Shown in pieces: positions 26,920 to 35,816 of a stretch of DNA of 64,000 bases (position 1 is its first letter; each line of letters starts with the position of its first letter). A program made the position numbers and the translations under genes. This stretch comes from Limnochorda pilosa (lineage in GTDB: Bacteria > Bacillota > Limnochordia > Limnochordales > Limnochordaceae). The notes beneath the pieces are model-generated. The model saw only the letters and a program-made list of their open reading frames with translations, made no database searches and had not been told where the DNA came from. The stretch covers positions 3,753,037-3,817,036 of the forward strand of contig NZ_AP014924.1 of NCBI RefSeq assembly GCF_001544015.1. The letters run 5' to 3'.

Positions 26920-27819
26920 TCATTCACCCAGGAGCTGGCGGGTCAGCCGGGCGTACTCCGCCAGGTCGAGGGTTTCGGCGCGGCGGACCGGATCGATACC
27001 GGACCGTTCCAGGGCCTGATCGACCGCCTCCCGGGACCAGAAGCCGCCCCTTCCCCTAAGCGCCTGCCGGAGGGTCTTCCGGCGCTGCCCGAAGGCGACC
27101 CGGATCACCCGAAACAGGCTGTCGCGAGGAAGGGCTTCCATCCCCGGGTACGGGCGAAACTCAAGGCGTACCACCGCCGACTCCACTTCAGGCCGGGGCC
27201 AGAAAACCGTCGCTGGCACCCGCGCCACCAGGCGGGCGTCTGCATGGTAGGCCACCAGGCAACTGAGCGCCCCATACGTCCGGCTCCCGGGCACCGCCGT
27301 GATCCGCTCGGCCACCTCCCGCTGCACCATGACCACGCCGCGCTCCCAGGGGACCTCGCTCTCCAGCAAGCCCGCCAGCACAGGGGCCGTCACCGCGTAG
27401 GGCAGGTTCGCGACCAGCTTCGGCCGGGGTTCCTCAGGCCCTCGCGCCCATGGGCCTGGCTCCTGCCGCTGCTCGATCGCCCACTGCAGGAGCTCGTTCC
27501 AGCGGACGGTCCGGGCGTCGGCCTTCACCAGCACCAGCCGTGGGTCTGCCCCCAGGTGGTCGCGCAAGGCCCGAGCCAGAATGGGGTCACGTTCCACGGC
27601 GACCACCAGACCGGACCTCGCCAGGAGCTCCTGGGTGAGGGCGCCGAAGCCGGGACCCACTTCCACGACGGTCTCGGTACCCCGCAGCTCGGCCGCCGCC
27701 ACCACCTTCCGAACGATGTTGCCATCGATGAGGAAGTTCTGGCCCAAGTGGCGGTTGGGCCGGAGGCCGTATTCGGCCGCCAGTTGCCGGATCCTCGCCG
27801 GGCTCGCCAGGTCACCCAC
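26920..27819 (-). CDS. rsmA: 16S rRNA dimethyladenosine transferase RsmA/KsgA
   Basis: 299 aa. PNRHLGQNFLID, the SAM motif VVEVGPGFGALT, KADARTV, and catalytic NLPYAVTAPVL are intact. The enzyme dimethylates two adjacent adenines near the 3' end of 16S rRNA and checks small-subunit assembly. It follows yabE by 22 bases. In Bacillus rnmV lies between yabE and ksgA; it is absent here. Last gene of the dnaD-dnaB operon. Confidence 0.96.
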   Translation of the reverse strand: MGDLASPARIRQLAAEYGLRPNRHLGQNFLIDGNIVRKVVAAAELRGTETVVEVGPGFGALTQELLARSGLVVAVERDPILARALRDHLGADPRLVLVKADARTVRWNELLQWAIEQRQEPGPWARGPEEPRPKLVANLPYAVTAPVLAGLLESEVPWERGVVMVQREVAERITAVPGSRTYGALSCLVAYHADARLVARVPATVFWPRPEVESAVVRLEFRPYPGMEALPRDSLFRVIRVAFGQRRKTLRQALRGRGGFWSREAVDQALERSGIDPVRRAETLDLAEYARLTRQLLGE

Positions 27820-27841
27820 GCCGGTCGTCAGGTCCCCCCGC

Positions 27842-28885
27842 CTACTCGTCCAGGACGTACACCTTCACATACTGCCGTCCGAACCGCAACGCCTCACCCA
27901 GGTCCTCGTAAAGGAGATCGATGCGCCGCCCCTTGATGGCGGCTCCCACGTCGGCGGCCACCCCGAGCCCGTACCCCGGAATGTAGAGGTGGCTTCCCAA
28001 GGGGATGACCGTGGGATCCACGGCCACCACGCCCCGCCGCGCCACCACGCCGGTCGCGGTGAGGCCGTCGGTGTACGGGGCCGTGCTCTCGGGCCCGGGC
28101 GTGTACGCCGTGGCCAGCACTTCCAGGACCCGGCTGAACCGCTTGGGGCCCTGGGGTGTGCGGACGACCTGGGCCCCCCCTTGCCGCTGGCCGATCCCCA
28201 CAATCTTCGCCACCGGTTCCTGCACCCGCTCGCGGGCCAGCTCCCGGCGCTCTACCAGGTTCCCGTCCTCAAATCGCAGTTCGACGTGAACCCGGTCGAG
28301 CCCATCGCGGCCCTGCCGGATGACCCGCGTCGAGCCCGCGGCCAGGGTGGGCTCGGCCCAGCGCAGCACGTCGTGGGGAACGGTCTGCTCCTCCCACCGC
28401 TCTTCCAGCCGCACGCGAACCACCTGGACCGTCGCGGGACCGGGAAGCCGCGTGTCGAGCGCCGGCGTCACCTCGTCGAGAGCGCCGAGCTCGACCCCCG
28501 CCTCGCGCAGCAACTCGCCGACGGTCGAGGCCGCCGTCTGCAGCCGGACCTCGCGGCCTCCCACCCTCAGCGCCACGGGGAACGCCTTGCGGACCTCGAT
28601 GAGCAACCCCCGGGTGACGGGTGCCGTCAGGCCAGGGTAGACCCGGTCGTCGTCGCCCAGCTCCACGGAAACCTCTGCGAGGACGCCTGCCACCGTGGGC
28701 TTGAGGGTGGCCTGGGTGAGACGGGTGCCGTCAACGCTGACGGTAACCTCCTTCACGGCCCAACCTGGGGCGGCGGCGGCGAGGCCCCCCAAGACCGCGA
28801 CCAGCACCACACCCTTCAGTATGCCGCGCCATCCGGCTGAGCCCAGGGGACTCCCGTCAGCTTTCCGGCTGCGGGCTGCCGTCAT
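27842..28885 (-). CDS. yabE: YabE-like wall protein: DUF348, G5 and 3D domains
   Basis: 347 aa from ATG at 28885. A membrane anchor or signal (about 20-45), DUF348 repeats (KPTVAGVLAEVSVEL and TVGELLREAGVELGALD), a G5 domain and a C-terminal 3D domain (TAYTPGPES, VVAVDPTVIPLGS, GVAADVG, GRRIDLLYED) follow in order. The conserved aspartates of the 3D fold are present. Such proteins are secreted wall hydrolases related to resuscitation factors and lytic transglycosylases. Its first 29 bases overlap the preceding small gene. Confidence 0.88.
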   Translation of the reverse strand: MTAARSRKADGSPLGSAGWRGILKGVVLVAVLGGLAAAAPGWAVKEVTVSVDGTRLTQATLKPTVAGVLAEVSVELGDDDRVYPGLTAPVTRGLLIEVRKAFPVALRVGGREVRLQTAASTVGELLREAGVELGALDEVTPALDTRLPGPATVQVVRVRLEERWEEQTVPHDVLRWAEPTLAAGSTRVIRQGRDGLDRVHVELRFEDGNLVERRELARERVQEPVAKIVGIGQRQGGAQVVRTPQGPKRFSRVLEVLATAYTPGPESTAPYTDGLTATGVVARRGVVAVDPTVIPLGSHLYIPGYGLGVAADVGAAIKGRRIDLLYEDLGEALRFGRQYVKVYVLDE

Positions 28886-29093
28886 TCCGTCTCCCCCCTC
28901 CGGGCGGCTCCTGCAGCGCCTGAAACCGGCCCAGGGTCGTTCGGAGCTGCGCCTCGTCCACCTCGTCCAGGCGGTCGAGGAGCTGGATGACCTCCTCAAG
29001 CTCCTTTTCGGTGATCAACCCCCGTTGCTGAAGCCGCTCGTAGGCGCCGATGAAGCGGATCTTGATGCGTTCGGCCTCCAGGTCGGGCGTCAT
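28857..29093 (-). CDS. Small helical protein of unknown role
   Basis: 78 aa. The start overlaps the dnaB stop (ATGA) and the end overlaps the yabE start, so it sits inside a tightly coupled operon, the main support for its being real. IRFIGAYERLQQRGLITEKELEEVIQLLDRLDEVDE predicts two charged helices. The tail is polar. I do not recognise a family. A possible role with the helicase is only suggested by position. Confidence 0.6.
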   Translation of the reverse strand: MTPDLEAERIKIRFIGAYERLQQRGLITEKELEEVIQLLDRLDEVDEAQLRTTLGRFQALQEPPGGGRRNDGSPQPES

Positions 29094-30499
29094 CGCGGCT
29101 CTTCCTCGGGTGTGACCTCGATGAAACGCGTGTACTCCCGGATGAACCGGAGCTTCGCGGAGCCGGTGGGCCCTTTCCGCTGCTTCGCGACGATCACCTC
29201 GACCTCGCCCTCGGTCCCCTGCTCCCGCGCCCGTTCCGGGTAGTAGTAGTCGTCCCGGTACAGGAAGATCACGACGTCCGCGAACTCCTCGATGTTTCCC
29301 GAGTCCCGCAGGTCCGACATGACGGGGCGCTTGTTCTCCCGGGACTCCACCCCGCGGTTCAGCTGGGAGAGCAGGATAACCGGCAGGTCCAGCTCTCCGG
29401 CCAGGTCGCGGATCTCACGCACCATGTCGCCCACCACCAGCGCCCAGTTCTTGGTGCTCTCCCGGGGCGGGCGAATGAGCTGCAGGTAGTCGATGACGAT
29501 GAGCCCCAGGCCCGGGTTCTGCGCCTTCACCTTCCGCGCCTTGGCCCGCATCTCGGCGGTGGTGAGGCCGCGCCGGTCGATGACCTTGATCGGCAGCGGG
29601 TAAAGCTCGTTGAAGATGCTCTGGGTCTGGGCGAACTTGGCATCGTCCATGCGCGTGGAGTACTCCAGGGAGGAGACCGGCGTCCCCGTCTGGTGCAGCC
29701 GGAAGAGCTCGCTGATCACGATGCGGTCCCCGATCTGCTCGTCGTCCATCTCGAGGGAGAAGATGAGGACGGGGACCTTGCGCTTGGCCACGTTCACCGC
29801 GAAGTTGAGGGCCAGCGCGGTCTTCCCCATAGAGGGGCGCCCCGCCAGGATGATGAGGTCTTTGGCCTTGAAGCCGGTGGTCAGGTAGTCGATGGCGGGA
29901 TAACGCACCAGGAGCCCGTAGGAATGGGTGCCCTCGCGGCGTTCCATGAGCCGCACGTAGCACCGGCCCAGGATCTCCATGAGGTCCTTCACTTCCTCTT
30001 CCAGACCCGCCGCCTCCTGGGCGGCCTCGAAGATGATCTCCTGGGCCCGGGCCTGGTACTCGGCCACGGTGCCCTCGGTCTCCTGAAGCACCATCTGCTC
30101 GATGGCCTGCGCCGCCTCCAGCAGGCGCCGGCGGGCGTACGCGGCCAGGAGGAGCTCCGTGCTGGGTTCCAGCTCCCCCGGGCTGGTGAAGCTTTCGGTG
30201 AGGTCCAGGAGCACCCGCTCGATATCGGGGAAAGCCCGTTCCTTGCGCAATTGATCGTAGACACGGCTGTAGGAGAGGCGACCGTGGCCTCCATAGAGGG
30301 TAAGGATCGCCTCGAAGACCCGCCGGGTGACCCGGTCCTGGAAATGGTGCGGCTTCAGCCGGTCGATGACCCGATCCACCTGCTCGGGGTACTGGATGAG
30401 GATACCCAGCACCCGCCGCTCGGCCTCAGGGTCGCTGAGACGACCTCGCTGGGCCGCGCCCGGGGGGCCTGCGGGCTGGGGAACGACTTCAGTACTCAT
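29090..30499 (-). CDS. dnaB: Replicative DNA helicase DnaB family
   Basis: 469 aa. An N-terminal helical domain (about 20-130, SDPEAERRVLGILI) and a RecA-like ATPase: Walker A GRPSMGKTALA (220-230), IVIDYLQLI Walker B, then LLSQLNRGVESR and the RDSGNIEEFADVV motif. This is the hexameric helicase called DnaC in Bacillus. It lies after the DnaD gene with an 11-base overlap and not next to rplI. It is likely the main helicase, because DnaD-type loaders are replication factors. Confidence 0.92.
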   Translation of the reverse strand: MSTEVVPQPAGPPGAAQRGRLSDPEAERRVLGILIQYPEQVDRVIDRLKPHHFQDRVTRRVFEAILTLYGGHGRLSYSRVYDQLRKERAFPDIERVLLDLTESFTSPGELEPSTELLLAAYARRRLLEAAQAIEQMVLQETEGTVAEYQARAQEIIFEAAQEAAGLEEEVKDLMEILGRCYVRLMERREGTHSYGLLVRYPAIDYLTTGFKAKDLIILAGRPSMGKTALALNFAVNVAKRKVPVLIFSLEMDDEQIGDRIVISELFRLHQTGTPVSSLEYSTRMDDAKFAQTQSIFNELYPLPIKVIDRRGLTTAEMRAKARKVKAQNPGLGLIVIDYLQLIRPPRESTKNWALVVGDMVREIRDLAGELDLPVILLSQLNRGVESRENKRPVMSDLRDSGNIEEFADVVIFLYRDDYYYPERAREQGTEGEVEVIVAKQRKGPTGSAKLRFIREYTRFIEVTPEEEPR

Positions 30500-31334
30500 C
30501 GGGGTAGAGCTCCTTCCATCGAGCCACCTGACCCGGGTCCACGGGGCGGTAGGCCGAGGCGTTGGCGGCGCCTTCGGGCAGCCGGCTGGCCGGCGGGCGC
30601 GCGGGCCGCCCGAAGGGCGCGCCGGGTCCCCGTTGACTGCCGCGCCGGCCGGGTACGTCCAGAAGCTCGTCCAGCTGGCCCTTGTCCGCCAGGTCTTCCA
30701 GGGTGCGAACTCCGTCGTTGTACCAGTTGCGCAGGATACCCTCGACGTAGCTCATTCGGGGCCGGGGCGCCTGAACCGCAGCCTGCCGTACCGCCACAGC
30801 GATGACGTCGGCGCTCATGCCCATGGTCTCAAGCCAGTAGCGCAGCCGCTCGTACTGGGCCTCCCCCAGGAGCCCGATCCACTTGTGGTAGATGGCCACC
30901 ACCGCTTGGAGGTCGGCGGCCTCGTCCACCGGGACCGCGCCCGGAGGTTCGTCGGCCCCCGCCTCGCCGTCCTCGGGGCGCGGCGCCGCCGCCGGGCCTG
31001 GAGGTTCCGGCCGGCTCCTGGCACCCTCAGAAGACCCGGACCCGCTGAGGAGGCGCCAGCCGCGGGCCTCTCGCTCGAGCAGGCCGGACGCTTCGAGCCG
31101 GTCCAGGTCGCGCCGCACCTCCTCGGGCGTTCGGCCCGTGAGCTCTACCAGGCGCTGGATCGGATCCGGCACAGGCGCTTCGCGGAGGGCCAGGTAGCGG
31201 AGGGAGACCCAGAGGGCCAGGGGACCCGGGCCGACGCGCCGCTGGTCTTCGGTGATGAGCCGCTCGGGCACCAGCAAGGCCGAGTCGGCCTCGTCCCACA
31301 GGTATACGCCCGCGGGACGGCCGGATGGAATCAT
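30489..31334 (-). CDS. dnaD: DnaD domain replication initiation protein
   Basis: 281 aa. The N-terminus has a winged-helix look (LALWVSLRYLALREAPV, LVELTGRTPEEVRRDLDRLEASGLLERE). A proline/glycine-rich linker leads to a DnaB_2/DnaD C-terminal domain at about 135-220 with the signature YVEGILRNWYNDGV. DnaD remodels DNA and recruits the helicase at origins or stalled forks. It overlaps dnaB, an informative pairing. The 126-base gap upstream separates it from the GGDEF gene. Confidence 0.87.
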   Translation of the reverse strand: MIPSGRPAGVYLWDEADSALLVPERLITEDQRRVGPGPLALWVSLRYLALREAPVPDPIQRLVELTGRTPEEVRRDLDRLEASGLLEREARGWRLLSGSGSSEGARSRPEPPGPAAAPRPEDGEAGADEPPGAVPVDEAADLQAVVAIYHKWIGLLGEAQYERLRYWLETMGMSADVIAVAVRQAAVQAPRPRMSYVEGILRNWYNDGVRTLEDLADKGQLDELLDVPGRRGSQRGPGAPFGRPARPPASRLPEGAANASAYRPVDPGQVARWKELYPDEY

Positions 31335-31460
31335 GGGGATGCCTCCACGGTCCCTGCACGGGTCGGGGCTAGGGGGTGAGCACGCTGCCGTACGTGCTGT
31401 TCTCTTCGGGCGACGGCGAATCCTCCCAGGCCCAGGGGAGGGCCGGAATCGGTGGAGGGG

Positions 31461-32558
31461 CTAGCGGTGGGCGGCCACGGTAACCCGGTCTCTCCCGGAG
31501 CGCTTGGCCGCATAGGCCATCTCGTCGGCCAGGCGGACCAAGTCTTCATCGCTGGCGGCGTGGGTGGGGTATGAAGCCACGCCGATGCTCACCGTCAGGT
31601 GGACACCCTTGCTGAACGAGGTGCTGCGCACCTGCTGCCGGATGCGCTCGGCGATCCAGGTGGCCTCCTCGGCGGAGGTGCCGGGCAGCAGGACGGTGAA
31701 CTCCTCGCCCCCGTACCGGGCGACCATGTCACCGGCGCGCACGTTCGCGCGGAGGACATCCCCTATCTCCCGCAGCACCCGGTCACCCACCTGGTGCCCG
31801 AAGCGGTCGTTCACCAGCTTGAAAGCGTCCACATCGACCATCAGCATGCTCAGTGGCTCGGCCTGGCGGCCGGCCGCGGCCACGTACTCACGGATCCGCT
31901 CGTGGAAGTAGCGGTAGTTGAAGAGCTCCGTCAGGCCGTCGGTGATGGCCAGGCGCAGCGTCTCCGCGTGGAGGCGGCTCGTCTTCACGGCCATGGCCGC
32001 CAGGCTCGCCAGGACCAGGAGCACCCGTACCTGGCCGGCGTGAAAGGCCCCCGGGTCACGCCGGTGGAGGGAGGTGACCCCCAGGACTTCTCCTTGCACC
32101 AGCAGGGGAATGGCGGCCAGTGAGCGCAGGTGTGCCCAGGCCGGGCGCGCCCACCGGGGCTGCTCGTGCAGGTCGGCCACCAGCAGCGGATCCCCCGTCC
32201 GCATCACCAGGCCCACCGGGTGATCAACCCCCGCAGGATCGGCGCCTCCTGGCTCCAGGTCGAAGTGAAGCCCCCGCACCAGGGCCGCCTCCACGGGGCC
32301 GGGTCCCTCTGGGCGGAGAAAGATCGCGCAGGCGTCGTAGGGGACCACCCGCAAGAGCGAGTCCGCGAGCATCCCCACGATCTCGCCCACCTGGGTGGCC
32401 TGCGACAGAACGTTGGTGAACTCATGAATGGCCAGCAGGTCGAAGAGGCCCCGCTCGACCTCCTCCTTCAGCAGGCCCGTCTCGATAGGCGCGTGGGTAC
32501 GGCCCGGGTGCCCTCCGGGCGCGCCCGGTCGCTCCCGCCGCCGGGTCCAGAGCCTCAT
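31461..32558 (-). CDS. GAF-GGDEF diguanylate cyclase
   Basis: 365 aa. A GAF domain (about 35-170) precedes a GGDEF domain with active-site GGEEF (283-287) and, five residues before it, an RxxD inhibitory site (RAGD). It should therefore make c-di-GMP from GTP and be feedback-controlled. No membrane helix is apparent, so it would be a soluble sensor. ATG at 32558 overlaps the TPR gene stop (ATGA). The ligand of the GAF domain is unknown. Confidence 0.92.
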   Translation of the reverse strand: MRLWTRRRERPGAPGGHPGRTHAPIETGLLKEEVERGLFDLLAIHEFTNVLSQATQVGEIVGMLADSLLRVVPYDACAIFLRPEGPGPVEAALVRGLHFDLEPGGADPAGVDHPVGLVMRTGDPLLVADLHEQPRWARPAWAHLRSLAAIPLLVQGEVLGVTSLHRRDPGAFHAGQVRVLLVLASLAAMAVKTSRLHAETLRLAITDGLTELFNYRYFHERIREYVAAAGRQAEPLSMLMVDVDAFKLVNDRFGHQVGDRVLREIGDVLRANVRAGDMVARYGGEEFTVLLPGTSAEEATWIAERIRQQVRSTSFSKGVHLTVSIGVASYPTHAASDEDLVRLADEMAYAAKRSGRDRVTVAAHR

Positions 32559-34255
32559 GGCCGCACCCCCACGCCGGACTTCTCCCTGGCTTCGTGCAAC
32601 CGCTGCCGTTCCAGCAGGGCCGGACGGCACGACGGGTTCTCACGCAGGACCTCGTCCAGGATGCCCGCCGCTTCGTCGTACTGGCCGGTCCAGCGCGCCA
32701 GGGTCGCCAGGTTGACGCGGTGTACGGGGTCATCGGGATCCATGGCCTGGGCGATCCGGAGCTGGGCGGCGGCCTCCGCCGGCCGCCCCCGGACCATCGC
32801 GACGAGCCCGAGGCCGGTGTGGGCCCTAGCCAGGGCGGGGTCCTTCTCGAGGGCGCGGTTGAACTCTACCACGGCCCGGTCGTTCTCGAGGTTGAGGTAG
32901 TACGCCTTGCCCAGCTCGTAGTGGGCCTCGGCCCACTCGGGTGCCAGGGCCACCGCCCGCGAGAGGCTGGCCACGGCCTCGCGCACCCGGCCCTGGGCCG
33001 TCAGCAGCCGCCCCACCTCCAGCAGCGTCTGGGTGCTCTCCCCCTCCGCGTCCAGCCGCCGGTAGAGCTCCTCCAGGCGGGCGGCGACCCTCGCCGGATC
33101 GGGGTCGTCTTCGCCCAGGGACTCCATGGGGCTGCTGCCTGCCTTGCGGAAGGCCTCGGTCGCCTCGGCGACCCGGCCCACGTGGTAGTAAGCCAGCGCC
33201 AGCTGGCGATGGATCAGGTCGCCCCTCGGTTCACCCGAGGAGAGGGAGGCGGCCTTCTCCAGAGGATCCACGGCCTCCTGGGGCTTCCCGCGCGCCAGGC
33301 AGATCTGGCCCAGCAGCGTCAGGGCCTCGAGGGTGTCCGGCCCTTCGGCGAGGCTCTGGCGGCACGCGGTCTCCGCGTCTTCCAGGTCGCCCCGCTGCAG
33401 GTAGAGCCTGGCCAGGAGCGCCAGGTCTTCGGCCAGCGACGTGTCCACCGCGAGGGCGTATTCCGGCCTCATGCGCCGGCGTACCGTCTCCAGCAGGGCG
33501 ATGGCCTCCTCCACAGCGCCCACGGCGGCCAGGGCGCGGGCAAGGATCAACCTGGCCTCGGCATAGTCCGGATGCTGGCGCACCAAACCCTCTAGCACTT
33601 CCCGGGCCTCTTCGTAACGGCCCAGGAGGTAGTAGGCGTTGCCCAGGTTTCCCCGGGAGATGTGGCCGAACTCGGCGTCGAGCTCCATGGCCAGCTTGAA
33701 CTCGAGGATCGCCTGGGCAAAGCGGCCGCGGAAGTGATAGATGATCCCCATGTTGGCCCGGGCGGGCCCGTAGCGTGGGTCCTCGGCCAGGAGCTCTTGC
33801 CACACGGCCTCCGCCTGGTCCAGCTCCCCCTTGACCAGGTGGAGGACGCCCAGGTAGTTGCGCGCGTCGGGCCGGTCGGGATGCTGTTGCGCCACGGTCT
33901 CGAGCAGTTCCCGTACCTGGGCCTCCAGGCCCCCCTGCACGCCGCACGCCACCACGGCGCGAAGTCGCTTCCGGTCGCCGGGATGCTCCGGCAGGTACTG
34001 CCGGTACATCTCGAAGGCTTCGCCATGCCGCCCCGAGGCCAGGAGCAGGTCACCCTTGCGGGCGAGCCACACCGGGTCGCCGGGGCGGCGGGCCGCGAGC
34101 TGGCTCACCAGCTCGAGCGCGGCCGCCGGCCGAACCGAGGCAAGAAGCTCGATCCCACCATCTGATGGCACGAGTCTGAGAATGGTCCGCCCCGCACGGG
34201 TTCCTAGCAGAAGCCGCGCAAAGCCCGTCCAGGGCGAGCGGCCAGTGCTCCCCAT
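32555..34255 (-). CDS. Large TPR repeat protein
   Basis: 566 aa of tandem TPR units: recurring patterns such as NLGNAYYLLGRYEEAREVL, TLLGQICLARGKPQEAVDPL and HYELGKAYYLNLENDRAVVEF. The N-terminal 30 residues are basic with a weak hydrophobic stretch. TPR arrays bind proteins; the partner is unknown. Translational coupling to the GGDEF gene suggests they work together, perhaps as scaffold and signal enzyme. It follows aroE after 57 bases. Confidence 0.85.
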   Translation of the reverse strand: MGSTGRSPWTGFARLLLGTRAGRTILRLVPSDGGIELLASVRPAAALELVSQLAARRPGDPVWLARKGDLLLASGRHGEAFEMYRQYLPEHPGDRKRLRAVVACGVQGGLEAQVRELLETVAQQHPDRPDARNYLGVLHLVKGELDQAEAVWQELLAEDPRYGPARANMGIIYHFRGRFAQAILEFKLAMELDAEFGHISRGNLGNAYYLLGRYEEAREVLEGLVRQHPDYAEARLILARALAAVGAVEEAIALLETVRRRMRPEYALAVDTSLAEDLALLARLYLQRGDLEDAETACRQSLAEGPDTLEALTLLGQICLARGKPQEAVDPLEKAASLSSGEPRGDLIHRQLALAYYHVGRVAEATEAFRKAGSSPMESLGEDDPDPARVAARLEELYRRLDAEGESTQTLLEVGRLLTAQGRVREAVASLSRAVALAPEWAEAHYELGKAYYLNLENDRAVVEFNRALEKDPALARAHTGLGLVAMVRGRPAEAAAQLRIAQAMDPDDPVHRVNLATLARWTGQYDEAAGILDEVLRENPSCRPALLERQRLHEAREKSGVGVRP

Positions 34256-34312
34256 CCCCTCCCCACCCGTCGCACGTCTTACCTCTTCTTTCGGCGGGCA
34301 GGGCTCCTGGCT

Positions 34313-35242
34313 TTAGCCCGAAAGGTGCGCCCCATGGGCTTTCCCGACATCGGAGCCGCCCTTCAGGAGGCGGTCCAGGACGGACCGCATGAGGGCCACC
34401 GGGGCCTCGACGCCGGTCCAGAGCCGGAAGGCTTCGGCGCCCTGGTAGAGCAGCATCCAGTCGCCCGCGAGGGTACGGAGGCCGGCCCGGGCGGCCGCTC
34501 GCAGGAAGGGGCTCCCCCCGGGGCCGTAGATCAGGTCCGTCGCCAGCGCGGTGCCAGCCGTAACCTGGAAGGGAAGATCACGCCATGGGTCCGGGCCGGA
34601 GCGCGCCAGGCCGAGGCTGGTGGCCTGGACGACCAGGTCGCCGCCCCGGAGCACGTCCTCCCAGCCCGGGGTGTCTTGCGGCCACGGGCACGCGCGGGCT
34701 TCGGTTCCCCTCCCGGAGGCCAGGATCCGCTCGACCAGCGCCCGGGCCCTTTCCTGCGTCCGGTTGACCACACGAACCGCCGCGGCCCCTCGGGCGGCCA
34801 GGGCAAGGGCCACCGCCCGGGCCGCTCCCCCTGCGCCCAGCAGCACCACCCGGCGCCCGGCCGGGTCGAAGTGGGCCACCTCGTCCAAGGCGCGGCAGAA
34901 CCCGGCCCCGTCGGTGCTGTACCCAAGGACCCTGCCTTCCTCGAAGACCAGGGTGTTGACCGCGCCCGCCTCCCGCGCCTCCGCGGAGAGCCACTCTGCC
35001 AGCTGGGCTGCGGCTTCCTTGTGCGGTACCGTCACGTTCGCCCCGCGGGCGCCCAGGACCCGGAGGGCATCGACCGCCCGCCGGAGCTCACCCGGCCCCA
35101 CACGGACGGCGATGTAGGTGAACGGTAACCCCGTCGCCCGGAAGGCCGCGTTGTGCATGGGGGGCGAGAGACTGTGCTCCACCGGATCCCCGAGCACCGC
35201 CAGGAGCCGGGGGTGGCGGGTGCCCTCTGGGCGCGGAGCCAC
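34313..35242 (-). CDS. aroE: Shikimate dehydrogenase
   Basis: 309 aa. VLGDPVEHSLSPPMHNAAF, ANVTVPHKE with the catalytic lysine, the NADPH loop LLGAGGAARAVALAL and NRTQERA, and a C-terminal LYQGAEAFRLWTG are all present. It reduces 3-dehydroshikimate to shikimate in aromatic amino acid synthesis, the pathway completed by the prephenate dehydratase elsewhere in the window. Starts five bases after rplI. Confidence 0.95.
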   Translation of the reverse strand: MAPRPEGTRHPRLLAVLGDPVEHSLSPPMHNAAFRATGLPFTYIAVRVGPGELRRAVDALRVLGARGANVTVPHKEAAAQLAEWLSAEAREAGAVNTLVFEEGRVLGYSTDGAGFCRALDEVAHFDPAGRRVVLLGAGGAARAVALALAARGAAAVRVVNRTQERARALVERILASGRGTEARACPWPQDTPGWEDVLRGGDLVVQATSLGLARSGPDPWRDLPFQVTAGTALATDLIYGPGGSPFLRAAARAGLRTLAGDWMLLYQGAEAFRLWTGVEAPVALMRSVLDRLLKGGSDVGKAHGAHLSG

Positions 35243-35246
35243 GCGC

Positions 35247-35789
35247 TCACGCCTCCGCCGGGGCCTGCTCCTGCTCGGGCTCCTGCGGCTCGGCGGCCTC
35301 CGCAGCCGCCGGCTCCCCGGAGGCCTCCGCCGGCGGCTGCCCGCCCTCGGCGGTGACCACGACCACCACCGAGGCCTCGATGCCCGGGGCGAGCCGGACG
35401 ACGACCTCCCGCCGCCCCAGGGTCCTGATGGGCTCGGCCAGCTGGATCTTGCGGCGATCCAACTCCTCTCCCGCGGAGTCCCGGATCGCCTGGGCCAGGT
35501 CCTGGGCGGTGACCGAACCGAAGAGCTTCCCGCCGGCTCCGGCCCGGGCCGTGATCGACACCTCGATACCGTCGATGCGCGCCGCCAGCTCGCGCAGCTG
35601 GCTCTCCTCCCTTGCCCGCTCCTGGGCCCGCACCTTCTGCAGGTGCTCGACCTGCTTCAGGTTGCCCCTGGTCGCCTCCATGGCGAACCCGCGGGGGAAG
35701 AGGTAGTTTCGGGCGTGGCCCGGGGCCACGTCCACCACGTCCCCCTTCTCCCCCAGCCCGTGCACCGTCTCTTTCAGGATCACCTTCAC
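35247..35789 (-). CDS. rplI: Ribosomal protein L9
   Basis: 180 aa; normal L9 is about 148. MKVILKETVHGLGEKGDVVDVAPGHARNYLFPRG is a textbook N-domain, followed by the long helix and the C-domain. The extra length is a Glu/Ala/Pro-rich acidic tail (from about 152) of low complexity. GTG start behind GGGAGGGG. In Bacillus rplI sits between yybT and dnaC; here the order is DUF2232 gene-rplI-aroE. Confidence 0.96.
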   Translation of the reverse strand: MKVILKETVHGLGEKGDVVDVAPGHARNYLFPRGFAMEATRGNLKQVEHLQKVRAQERAREESQLRELAARIDGIEVSITARAGAGGKLFGSVTAQDLAQAIRDSAGEELDRRKIQLAEPIRTLGRREVVVRLAPGIEASVVVVVTAEGGQPPAEASGEPAAAEAAEPQEPEQEQAPAEA

Positions 35790-35816
35790 GGTGTTCCCCT
35801 CCCAGGAGGGAAGGCC

